Shown here piece by piece: positions 1 to 7,728 of a DNA stretch of 64,000 nt. This DNA comes from JARBAU01 sp040414675 (GTDB lineage: Archaea; Thermoproteota; Nitrososphaeria; Nitrososphaerales; Nitrososphaeraceae). Both the position numbers and the translations under genes were made by a program. The stretch lies in the NCBI GenBank assembly GCA_040414675.1, contig JBEDUN010000039.1, positions 104,956 through 168,955 of the forward strand, read 5' to 3'. The notes beneath the pieces are model-generated. The model made no database searches. It saw only the letters and a program-made list of their open reading frames with translations, and had not been told where the DNA came from. The stretch's first letter is position 1. Each line of letters starts with the position of its first letter.

Positions 1-622
1 TAGGTATTTTGGAGCGCTCTATGACTTTAAGGGCAACTATATCCATTAAGTCATAAGTACCTGCCATCGAGCTTTCACTTTCGAGAAGCCTAAGGCATTG
101 TTGTACTGTGATTCTCTTAAGGAGTTTAGCATTGTTATTAATATTGGGATCTGAATCATATATACCATCAACGTCAGTAGCATTAAGAAATCTTGAAGCG
201 TTTACTATTTCAGCAATTAATGCTGATGTTGCGTTTGTACTTTGTCCGGGATGCAGGCCACCTGATATTACTATCTTTCCACTCTCCGCGGCCAATGCTA
301 CTTCCTCTAAATCTTTAGGGATCTTTGGATAGGCTTTGTCTTGCAATGCAGCTAACAACAACTTTGCATTCAACCTCGAAACATTAATCCCCATGATATC
401 TAAATTTGCTTCGTCTGAACCTAATGCCCTTGCGAGATCAATGTAATGCCGGGCAATTCTTCCTCCTCCAGATATAACAATAGGTTGAACCTCCTTAATC
501 GAGGAGAACATATCAGCGTATGCTCTAATCTTCCTCTCAGTCGTATCTTCACCAAAAATACTACCACTTAGTTTGATTACTACCCGATTAGAGGTATAGG
601 ATTTTCGACTGTGTTCAATCAT
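1..622 (-). CDS. pyrH: UMP kinase, archaeal type (3' end outside window)
   Basis: UMP kinase phosphorylates UMP to UDP in the cytoplasm. About 207 codons are visible and the C-terminus lies beyond the left edge. Visible family motifs are the N-terminal VVIKLSGSIF strand, the glycine loop VISGGGRIARHY, GGLHPGQSTNATSA, and the nucleotide-binding NATDVDGIYDSDP followed by YDLMDIVALKVIERSKI. These are typical of the amino-acid-kinase fold of the archaeal/hexameric UMP kinases. The ATG start overlaps the end of the upstream HD gene by 8 bases, so the two are very probably cotranslated, with tmk as the first gene of the operon. The identification is firm. Confidence 0.93.
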   Translation of the reverse strand, partial: MIEHSRKSYTSNRVVIKLSGSIFGEDTTERKIRAYADMFSSIKEVQPIVISGGGRIARHYIDLARALGSDEANLDIMGINVSRLNAKLLLAALQDKAYPKIPKDLEEVALAAESGKIVISGGLHPGQSTNATSALIAEIVNASRFLNATDVDGIYDSDPNINNNAKLLKRITVQQCLRLLESESSMAGTYDLMDIVALKVIERSKIP

Positions 623-1862
623 GGTCTCTTCCCCTTTCAATTACACTCCTAATGCACTTTTCAACACGATTTCTACTTTCCGCTGTTGTATACACTCTTA
701 GCATGTTAAGAAATCCTGTTATGGAATCAATAATTGGTATTTCTGATACAGGAATTTCATAAGCCCGCTTTCTATCAGACAGTATCACGGAACTTATTTC
801 CTTTTTATTTGGAGTTAAGGGCATTGATGATGCTCTTGACGAATCCACAAACACTGAAGAACCACTAACGCCGGCAGTCTCTGCAATTCTTAACCCTAAA
901 TCGTTTAAGGTGCCTCTATTAATTTTTTTGAAGGTTGGATCATGTCTATGCAGGAACTTCTCATAAACGCATTTTAAAAGTTTCCGGCATTTATAGGATA
1001 TAGCAAGCGTTGATGCAATTTTATTCTGATCTTTAAGTGAAGCAATTCTCTCTAGCACTTTCTCGTCAGTCAATTCGGACAAGTTTTCCAAAGATATATC
1101 TGTTAGATTTAGTTGGTCATCAGCGAGAAGCATGGAATGGAATAGCATGACTTCAGCGGATCTTACTGTTTTATGAAAATAAACGGCTTTGAACATTTCA
1201 TATCTTGAAATTAACATCGATTCGAAGGAATACAATGCCGATCTATCCAATGCCAAATGGCCGTTAGATACTACCTGAAATGAGGTAACCAGTCTATGAT
1301 AGTCAATATTTCCGTACTCTGCGCCTGTAAACATACCATCCCTAGGCAGATAATCCATTATATCAGCAGACAAGCTTCCAGCAATTATTTCATTAAGGAA
1401 CTTTACTTTTGACTGGCCACACGATAGATTAGAAACCATTGTCGGGTCGTAGCCATATCTTGAAATGATGTCACTTATTTCACTCTTTAAAATGATCTCC
1501 TTCCCGATATCTTCGTGATTTTTTTTGCTCTTTTCATTCAAGACTTCTTCAAATAAATGTGAAAATGGTCCGTGGCCTATGTCATGGAGCAATGCTGCCA
1601 ATCTGAGTTCTTGTATTTCTTCTTCACTTTTCAAATAGCCTTTTGATAACAGTGTTTCACCAGCATATCCAGCTATATGCATTGTTCCAAGAGAATGCTC
1701 AAAACGAGAGTGCTGTGCACTTGGATATATTAGATGAGCTCCAGCAAGTTGTCTAATCCTCCTCAGTCTTTGAAATATTGGACTATCGAGGATATCGTGT
1801 TCAGCCTCTGTAAACCGAATATGTTTATGTATCGGATCGGTTATCTCTCCAACATATTTCAT
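615..1862 (-). CDS. HD-superfamily (d)NTP phosphohydrolase-like protein
   Basis: This is a metal-dependent HD-domain phosphohydrolase of the dGTPase/SAMHD1-like group (COG1078 type), 415 residues, full length for that family. The metal ligands are visible as H51/H56 in AQHSRFEHSLG and the H93-D94 pair in LLHDIGHGPFSHL, with a later Asp in SADIMDYLPRDG. Such proteins hydrolyse dNTPs or related nucleotides, but the substrate cannot be read from the sequence. It starts 2 bases after the stop of tmk and ends inside pyrH, so it sits in the middle of a nucleotide-kinase operon. This supports a role in controlling nucleotide pools (inference). Confidence 0.88.
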   Translation of the reverse strand: MKYVGEITDPIHKHIRFTEAEHDILDSPIFQRLRRIRQLAGAHLIYPSAQHSRFEHSLGTMHIAGYAGETLLSKGYLKSEEEIQELRLAALLHDIGHGPFSHLFEEVLNEKSKKNHEDIGKEIILKSEISDIISRYGYDPTMVSNLSCGQSKVKFLNEIIAGSLSADIMDYLPRDGMFTGAEYGNIDYHRLVTSFQVVSNGHLALDRSALYSFESMLISRYEMFKAVYFHKTVRSAEVMLFHSMLLADDQLNLTDISLENLSELTDEKVLERIASLKDQNKIASTLAISYKCRKLLKCVYEKFLHRHDPTFKKINRGTLNDLGLRIAETAGVSGSSVFVDSSRASSMPLTPNKKEISSVILSDRKRAYEIPVSEIPIIDSITGFLNMLRVYTTAESRNRVEKCIRSVIERGRDHD

Positions 1863-1864
1863 GA

Positions 1865-2467
1865 TTATAATGAGTAACTTGGTACTACTTCGTTTACAAG
1901 TTTAAGAATGTCTTTATGGACGTGTTCTCTACTTCTTTCCCCATCAATTTCCTTCCAGTTGAATTGAATTGCAAGTTTATGGTAATTTTTATGCACACGA
2001 TCCAACAATTCTTGATCTTGTTCAAATACATCGTCTGCTTCGACCCCTCTATCTTGGATAATCAATGGTTTTGCCCTCAGGATTATGACCAAATCTTCCC
2101 TAGGCATGCCTTGATCTAGAGTTAGTAACCAGGTAAGATCTAAACCATTGGATAATCCATAAACCAGATTAGACTGATAGTATCTATTCATAATCAAAAT
2201 CGTTCCATTATCCCTTGCAAGCTCTATATCCTTCTTTTTTTCCCATCGGTTAGCAGAGAGCAGCATGTGTTTTAATTCGTTAGGATACTCGCGTTTGTGA
2301 TTCAAGAAGGCACGGATTTCTGATCCTATTGGTGTAGTATAATCAGGAAAGCTTAGTATCAAACAATTCCTGCCTGATTGTTTTAGAGAATTCATGAGCA
2401 TGTTGGACTGAGTCGCTTTTCCAACTTTATCAGTACCTTCAATCACAATTATCCTACCATTTTTCAA
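1865..2467 (-). CDS. tmk: Thymidylate (dTMP) kinase
   Basis: This enzyme phosphorylates dTMP to dTDP. It is 200 residues, normal for the family. The P-loop is seen as IEGTDKVGKATQS (residues 9-21), followed by SFPDYTTPIG (substrate loop) and MNRYYQSNLVYG, the equivalent of the usual DRY motif. Two canonical positions differ: the residue after GK is Ala instead of Ser/Thr, and the DR motif reads NR. I recall similar NRYY sequences in marine relatives, so this may be a lineage form rather than damage. First gene of a probable tmk-HD-pyrH operon. No other function fits the overall pattern. Confidence 0.88.
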   Translation of the reverse strand: MKNGRIIVIEGTDKVGKATQSNMLMNSLKQSGRNCLILSFPDYTTPIGSEIRAFLNHKREYPNELKHMLLSANRWEKKKDIELARDNGTILIMNRYYQSNLVYGLSNGLDLTWLLTLDQGMPREDLVIILRAKPLIIQDRGVEADDVFEQDQELLDRVHKNYHKLAIQFNWKEIDGERSREHVHKDILKLVNEVVPSYSL

Positions 2468-2647
2468 TAAGAGAGTCCGAAGCTTACTTGCATAAAAGTA
2501 TAATTGATTCCGACCTAGCCATAGGCTTTGATTTGACTAGAGTAAGATAATTGTTCAGAATAGAATTGGATACAGTCCGATTAAATAGGATAGTTAGTTT
2601 AGTTAGGATGCATTACATTGAAATTATTAACAAATTCGAAATGAACA

Positions 2648-2655
2648 CTTAAATC
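2648..2655 (+). promoter_or_regulatory. Putative TATA box of tatA
   Basis: CTTAAATC lies about 27 bases before the ATG of the TatA gene. With archaeal spacing, transcription would start close to the start codon (leaderless mRNA). A second AT-rich stretch, TATATATT, at 2663-2670 is too close to the ATG to serve as the main box. Confidence 0.4.
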
Positions 2656-2680
2656 TTGATTGTATATATTATAACTAAGA

Positions 2681-3013
2681 ATGACTGGATTATCAGAATT
2701 GATACTTCAGGTTGGGGTTGGAGGGTTTGAATGGGTTATTATCATTGTTATTGTAGTAGTACTTATATTCGGTGTAAAGAAAATTCCTGAACTTGCAAGA
2801 AGTTTTGGTAAGGCGTCGTCTGAATATGAAAAAGCCAAGATGGAAGCAAAGAATGAACTTCAGAGAGTTAAAAGCAAAAGTGGTGATGCCGTAGGTAGAG
2901 AAAAACTAGAATCTATAGCCGAAACCTTGGGGATTGATTATACAAACAAGAATGATGAGGAGCTGAGGTTTGCTATTGATGCTGAAATTAATAAAAGTAA
3001 GAACCACCCATAA
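2681..3013 (+). CDS. tatA: Sec-independent translocase subunit TatA/E-like
   Basis: This is a membrane subunit of the twin-arginine translocase that exports folded proteins. The 110-residue protein has the TatA plan: a short N-terminal region, one transmembrane helix (about residues 17-33, WVIIIVIVVVLIFGVKKIP), then an amphipathic helix beginning with the conserved P-E-L-A-R-S-FGKA and a charged tail. The C-terminal part (about residues 70-110) is a small acidic domain that could be lineage-specific. No tatC lies nearby. The gene stands alone and diverges from tmk. Confidence 0.85.
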   Translation: MTGLSELILQVGVGGFEWVIIIVIVVVLIFGVKKIPELARSFGKASSEYEKAKMEAKNELQRVKSKSGDAVGREKLESIAETLGIDYTNKNDEELRFAIDAEINKSKNHP

Positions 3014-3144
3014 ATAAAAAAATAATTAAGTCCTTATCCTTCTTAAGAAATCCCGACTTCCACTTCCACTTCACACTCGCACTCTACCGTTAGTGTCAAG
3101 TTTGTCAATTGTACAAACCAAATCGAATATGTTCAAGAATTTAA

Positions 3145-4269
3145 CTAGTAAGTCTTCAAAATATTATAGAAATTGTCCCTCTCCACAGGCTCGTAACCAA
3201 TTTGCTTTATGGCATTTATGATCTTCTTAGAGGTCAATTCCGTTGATCTCGCCCCCGTTGCGCTAACGACTTCTTCTCCGATTAGTGTACCACCAAAGTC
3301 ATCGGCGCCATAATATAACGCTAGTTGGGCCATACCTATTCCATTCGTCAACCATGAGGATTGCAAATGATCAATCAAGCCGAAATATGCTATGCGTGAA
3401 ACCGCAATCATCTTTACTAAATTAAGCCCTCCTGACGGGTATCGTATTCTGCCCTCAGACTGCAAATCTGTAGCATTGGGTTCAAAACTCCAAGGAATAA
3501 AAGCCATAAATCCATTGGTTTTTTCTTGTAATTCTGCAATTTTTATAATGTGTCTGGCTTGCTGTTCTTCGGTTTCAATAGTACCATACATCATAGTCGC
3601 TGATGATTTCAATCCAAGCTCATGTGCCTCTTCCATAATCCTAAGCCATTCAGAGCTCTTAATTTTAAGAGGGCTAATGTATGATTTGACATCGTCATCA
3701 AGTATCTCTGCTCCTGCACCTGGTAACGAGTCCAATCCAGATTCTTTAAGTCTAGCGAGAACCTCTTTTGTACTACTTCGTTCGATCTTGGCGATCATAT
3801 CTATTTCAGAAGGTGATAATCCATGGATGGCTATTTTTGAAGATTTCCTTATCGCATCGAAGATGTCTTCGTAGTATTCTAATCCCAAGTTCGGATTATG
3901 TCCTCCTTGAAATAGCACTTGAGTAGTGCCTAGAGTTTGTGCTGAGATCAAGACACGCTTGAGCACATCTTCTTTAGACAAAGTATAAGTTTCGTTATTT
4001 CCAGGGGGCCTATAAAATGCACAAAATTTGCAATAAGTTACGCAGACGTTTGTATAATTTAGTATAATATTGTTAATGAACGAGGCAGTATTGCCGAATA
4101 ATTTTTGTCTCAACAAATTCGCAATTGCTCCTAATTTAACTACGTCAATAGATTTAACTAGTCGAATACATTCATTTATCCTGATTCGTTGACCACGAAG
4201 TATTTCTTCTAGTATATCGCTTAAGTCAGACTTTATGATCAAATCTTGTGCTAGTCCGATATTGTTCAA
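3145..4269 (-). CDS. mqnC: MqnC-like radical SAM enzyme (cyclic dehypoxanthinyl futalosine synthase)
   Basis: Radical-SAM enzyme of the futalosine route to menaquinone, which closes the ring of dehypoxanthine futalosine. It is 374 residues. The 4Fe-4S cysteines are C76-x3-C80-x2-C83 in NVCVTYCKFCAFYR. Family motifs follow in order: VLFQGGHNPNLGLEYYE, HGLSPSEIDMIA, LPGAGAEILDD, ATMMYGTIET and GFMAFIPWSFEPN. The last two separate MqnC from CofH and MqnE. It is divergent from mqnE with a 99-base shared promoter region. CofH (F420 biosynthesis) is the main alternative, but the paired neighbour makes MqnC the better call. Confidence 0.82.
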   Translation of the reverse strand: MNNIGLAQDLIIKSDLSDILEEILRGQRIRINECIRLVKSIDVVKLGAIANLLRQKLFGNTASFINNIILNYTNVCVTYCKFCAFYRPPGNNETYTLSKEDVLKRVLISAQTLGTTQVLFQGGHNPNLGLEYYEDIFDAIRKSSKIAIHGLSPSEIDMIAKIERSSTKEVLARLKESGLDSLPGAGAEILDDDVKSYISPLKIKSSEWLRIMEEAHELGLKSSATMMYGTIETEEQQARHIIKIAELQEKTNGFMAFIPWSFEPNATDLQSEGRIRYPSGGLNLVKMIAVSRIAYFGLIDHLQSSWLTNGIGMAQLALYYGADDFGGTLIGEEVVSATGARSTELTSKKIINAIKQIGYEPVERDNFYNILKTY

Positions 4270-4336
4270 TACTGATGATTTCTGACCTATTAATACTATT
4301 TAATCCTTACAAACACGTGAGCAAACTACGAGTAAC

Positions 4337-4342
4337 TTATAT
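4337..4342 (+). promoter_or_regulatory. Putative TATA box of mqnE
   Basis: TTATAT is centred about 29 bases before the TTG start of mqnE, in the short divergent region shared with mqnC. The spacing predicts an mRNA that begins at or a few bases before the start codon. Confidence 0.45.
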
Positions 4343-4368
4343 GTTATATTCATACTGATAGAACATAG

Positions 4369-5475
4369 TTGCTCAGTAATATTCAAGGTGTTACAGATGC
4401 GTTAGAAAAGGCCCTCAGTGGGGAAGAGCTATCGTTCCAGGATGGTTTGCAGCTGATGAAAGAAGAGAATTTGTTTTCCCTTGGAGTGGCAGCAGACATG
4501 ATCCGAAAAAAAACTTGCGGAAATGTAGTTACATTTACATCCTCATATTACTTGAATTATACGAACGTCTGTGCTGCAAGTTGTCCGCTATGCGCTTTCT
4601 ATCGAAAAGGCGACGAGGAAGACGCGTACACCTTAACAATCGAACAGATTGTCACGAGAGCTGGAATAGCTGTCAAACAAATGGGAGCCAATGAACTTCA
4701 TATCGTTGGCGGATTTCATCCGAAGCTGGGTTTAGAATATTATGAGAGAATGATGAAAACAATAAAGAGTAGATATCCAGAAGTAACAATCAAGGCTCTA
4801 ACTCCAGCAGAAATTTTCTTCATTGCAAGACTGACAAAAAACTCGATAAAGGAAGTGCTGCTTAGGCTAAAGGATGCAGGATTAGATACATTACCTGGTG
4901 GTGGAGCCGAGATTTTCGGTACTGAATCAAGGGACAAGATTGTCAGGGGAAAATGTTCAGGTGAGGAATGGCTCGATACCGTACGCCAGGCACACGAATT
5001 GGGATTGACGAGCAATTCAACAATGCTTTTTGGCCATGTGGAAAGAATAGAGGACATAGTCGATCATGTCTTGAAGATAAGAGATCTTCAAAAAAAGACA
5101 AATGGATTTAACACCTTTATTCCGCTGAAGTTTAGTCTCGACAATACCGAATTGGAACAGGATGGAACAATAACCATGGAAAGTCCATCGACATATGATT
5201 TGAGAATAATTGCGGTGTCAAGGCTACTCCTCTCAAATGTACTTAACAACATCTCTATATACTGGGTTGCATTAGGAAAAAAACTGGCGCAAGTTGCATT
5301 ATCTTATGGCGGCAATGACCTAGTTGGTACTGCATTTTCTGAAGAAATCTTTAAAGCGAGCGGTAAAGGCACTGCAACTTCAATAGAAGAACTAATAAGC
5401 TTGATTAGAGAGGTAAAGAAAGAACCTGCACTAAGGGACTCATATTTCAACATTGTAAAAAGATTTGATTCGTAA
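4369..5475 (+). CDS. mqnE: MqnE-like aminofutalosine synthase (radical SAM)
   Basis: This enzyme joins SAM to 3-enolpyruvyl-benzoate to make aminofutalosine, an early step of futalosine-type menaquinone synthesis. It is 368 residues. The radical-SAM cysteines are C68-x3-C72-x2-C75 in NVCAASCPLCAFYRK. Family motifs are ELHIVGGFHPKLGLEYY, LPGGGAEIFGTE, NSTMLFGHVE, GFNTFIPLKF and IAVSRLLLSN. The start is TTG, supported by the TATA box about 30 bases upstream and by an N-terminus of normal length. Divergent from the mqnC-like gene. The other pathway genes (mqnA, mqnB, mqnD) are not in the window. Confidence 0.82.
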   Translation: MLSNIQGVTDALEKALSGEELSFQDGLQLMKEENLFSLGVAADMIRKKTCGNVVTFTSSYYLNYTNVCAASCPLCAFYRKGDEEDAYTLTIEQIVTRAGIAVKQMGANELHIVGGFHPKLGLEYYERMMKTIKSRYPEVTIKALTPAEIFFIARLTKNSIKEVLLRLKDAGLDTLPGGGAEIFGTESRDKIVRGKCSGEEWLDTVRQAHELGLTSNSTMLFGHVERIEDIVDHVLKIRDLQKKTNGFNTFIPLKFSLDNTELEQDGTITMESPSTYDLRIIAVSRLLLSNVLNNISIYWVALGKKLAQVALSYGGNDLVGTAFSEEIFKASGKGTATSIEELISLIREVKKEPALRDSYFNIVKRFDS

Positions 5476-5584
5476 AGCCTAGATCCAAGACTCCGAATAC
5501 CATCAGCAGTCCAGCCCTATTGAGGCGATAATACATTTTAGTTGTTCAGTGGTTCAGATAATGATTAATTACACGTACACTGCT

Positions 5585-5914
5585 TCATTGACTTTTATTC
5601 TTTGTATCCTTTTTAGAGGTATTCCAAACCGTAGTTATAGTAGTCTCCATTGGAACTGATGTAATGTTATCTACAGGCCTTAATGATAAAAGAGATTTAT
5701 TAGTCTCCTCCAACTGTTTCCTAGTTCTAAGCTTATCTTTATACTTCAAATTTCGTGGCTTTGTTCTAAGCCTATAGCCACAACAGGGACACCATAAACC
5801 GACCCAGTTGATGAATATTTCACAAATCTGGCATCTCCTCTGTCCTAAAGCGTAACGGCCAGAGCCAACTGGTTTTTGTGCCTTGTGACGTATACATATG
5901 CCTTTACAAGTCAT
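5585..5914 (-). CDS. Small basic zinc-ribbon protein
   Basis: I do not know a function for this 109-residue protein. It has an N-terminal C3-x3-C7 pair, then C28-x2-C31 and C42-x2-C45 (WCPCC), which together can bind one or two zinc ions. A Lys/Arg-rich stretch (KPRNLKYKDKLRTRKQ) follows. The pattern looks like the numerous small zinc-ribbon proteins of soil Nitrososphaeria, possibly nucleic-acid binding (inference). It stands alone between mqnE and the reductase gene, on the opposite strand to mqnE. Confidence 0.6.
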   Translation of the reverse strand: MTCKGICIRHKAQKPVGSGRYALGQRRCQICEIFINWVGLWCPCCGYRLRTKPRNLKYKDKLRTRKQLEETNKSLLSLRPVDNITSVPMETTITTVWNTSKKDTKNKSQ

Positions 5915-6235
5915 TTTACAACATTATTATACCATACTTAATTTTATACTTTTAGTAAATATATTAGAAAATTTCTAATTATTTGGAACTCAGAAATTTT
6001 CTTATTTCGCGCCATATCTTAGAATTATTGGACATCTTTTCATATTCCAGTATCTTGCTACAATATTTTATCCGAAACAGATAATATTAATGTTTTTTCT
6101 CCTATTAAGACGTACTTCAACTTGATCCCTCGAAACGGTGTTTGTGCCAATTTCGCTAGCGCAATACATATTTATGATAATTTAGTTGCTAACCATTCGT
6201 GATTTTAACTATACTTATCAATTCATTGCGAACTG

Positions 6236-7279
6236 TCAAATTTTTGAAACTTTGATCATACTCGTTAACTTAATTTCCATACCATATCGATCCTCCTCAC
6301 TTTTCATGTGTTTATATATTTTAATAAGTTCTGGCCAATGCTTTAATATACTAAACTTTCCTAGGATTTTCAGCTGAATAAATTTATAAACAGACGTATA
6401 GATCTTAAATTTTTTTATGACTTCATTTCTGTAAGCGTTTAAATCATTTATGTGTCTAACAAATAATTCTGCACACCAAGTGGCAGGAATAATGCCTTCT
6501 CCTAAGAGTGCATAGACAGTACCTATAGATTCACCCACACCGATAGATTTCTTGCCATCAGTAAAAGGTTCACAAAAAGCAGGAGGACTAATTCTTACTG
6601 GTCTTCCAACTTTTTTTAGAATTTCACATTCATATCTCTTTAAAAATAATTCAACAAAAGCGTTGTTCTGCTTTCGTTCAAAATCACCTGCTCCTATGTG
6701 AGCATAGCCGTTACCTAAAGGAAAGAACCAAAAGTATCCATTCATAGACGGGAATGCCTTCAAATAAAAATCATGAAAAGGAATTCTATCTGCTGCATAT
6801 TTTACTTTATACTGAACACAAGGGATCCACATCTCATTTTTTAGCTTCGGTAGATAGTTCCGATGAAATCCGGTAGCATCAACAATTAGATCAAAGTCAG
6901 ATTCCAAATTCTCTTTCTTAGGTACTTTGCCGAATTCGATCCTTGTACCTCTTACCATATCTTGTATTAACTTCAATTTATCATAAACTACCATTCCCCT
7001 AAGTCGAATATCGATTGTTTTATCGCGGCCATGCTCTATTTGATCATCAAAATCTACAAGCATGTGTTTCCCCTTATGCATCACATAAGTTTCGAAATTC
7101 AATCCGCATTTTTTCATCATATCGGACATTACATTTTCGCATGTAGCCCATGCACATACTGCATCATGCTTGCTTTCAGGCATTCTCTCAAAACCGACAA
7201 CATGATTGCCAGATACATTGCTTAGCCTGTTCATAAGGTAAGCTCCTGCAACACCTATGCCAACAACGGCAATCCTCAT
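6236..7279 (-). CDS. Geranylgeranyl reductase-family FAD flavoprotein
   Basis: FAD-dependent oxidoreductase of the geranylgeranyl/digeranylgeranyl reductase group, 347 residues. The dinucleotide-binding motif GIGVAGAYLMNRL opens the protein, and FDLIVDATGFHR and WFFPLGNGYAHIGAGDFE match the second FAD motif and substrate region. The C-terminus contains GEGIIPATWCAELFVRHI, as in reductases that saturate isoprenoid chains of lipids, chlorophyll or quinones. It lies some 760 bases beyond mqnE, so menaquinone side-chain saturation is possible besides archaeal lipid saturation (inference). The substrate is not decided by sequence. Confidence 0.72.
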   Translation of the reverse strand: MRIAVVGIGVAGAYLMNRLSNVSGNHVVGFERMPESKHDAVCAWATCENVMSDMMKKCGLNFETYVMHKGKHMLVDFDDQIEHGRDKTIDIRLRGMVVYDKLKLIQDMVRGTRIEFGKVPKKENLESDFDLIVDATGFHRNYLPKLKNEMWIPCVQYKVKYAADRIPFHDFYLKAFPSMNGYFWFFPLGNGYAHIGAGDFERKQNNAFVELFLKRYECEILKKVGRPVRISPPAFCEPFTDGKKSIGVGESIGTVYALLGEGIIPATWCAELFVRHINDLNAYRNEVIKKFKIYTSVYKFIQLKILGKFSILKHWPELIKIYKHMKSEEDRYGMEIKLTSMIKVSKI

Positions 7280-7497
7280 TCAAATAGTATAAAGTTAAGG
7301 TCCAAATAAAAACATTGCAAAATGCGCTAGATACAAAATAAGAAATGACTACTATCTCATATATTTTAGAATATTAGAAACGTATTATTGCTTAAACAAA
7401 TGAAATACTCTACGAATGAAATCTTGAGCGTCGGTTGGCTATTAGTAAAAATCGATTTACACATATAACCATCGCAACTACACCATATTGTTAGGAA

Positions 7498-7710
7498 TTG
7501 ACATCGTCGAATAGTAATAAGAGGATAAAGCGTATGCCAGGATCTGCTCGCATGGGCTTAACACTACTCCTAGTAGGAGCTATATTGGTAGGAGTAGGAA
7601 CATATGTGAATAGGGGAGCAATTTCCCTTTATGGTTTGATACTTGTTATCATAGGATTTTCAACATATATGATCTCATCAATTATAGTAGCAAGAAGGAA
7701 AAAGAATTAG
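7498..7710 (+). CDS. Small two-helix membrane protein
   Basis: A 70-residue protein with a basic, Ser/Asn-rich N-terminus followed by two hydrophobic segments (about residues 21-38 and 43-63) and a RRKKN tail. It reads as a hairpin in the membrane with both ends inside. The start is TTG; no earlier start is in frame. Function unknown. It is convergent with leuS, 18 bases from its stop, so it is an independent unit. Confidence 0.55.
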   Translation: MTSSNSNKRIKRMPGSARMGLTLLLVGAILVGVGTYVNRGAISLYGLILVIIGFSTYMISSIIVARRKKN

Positions 7711-7728
7711 TATTATGCGTTGAATATC

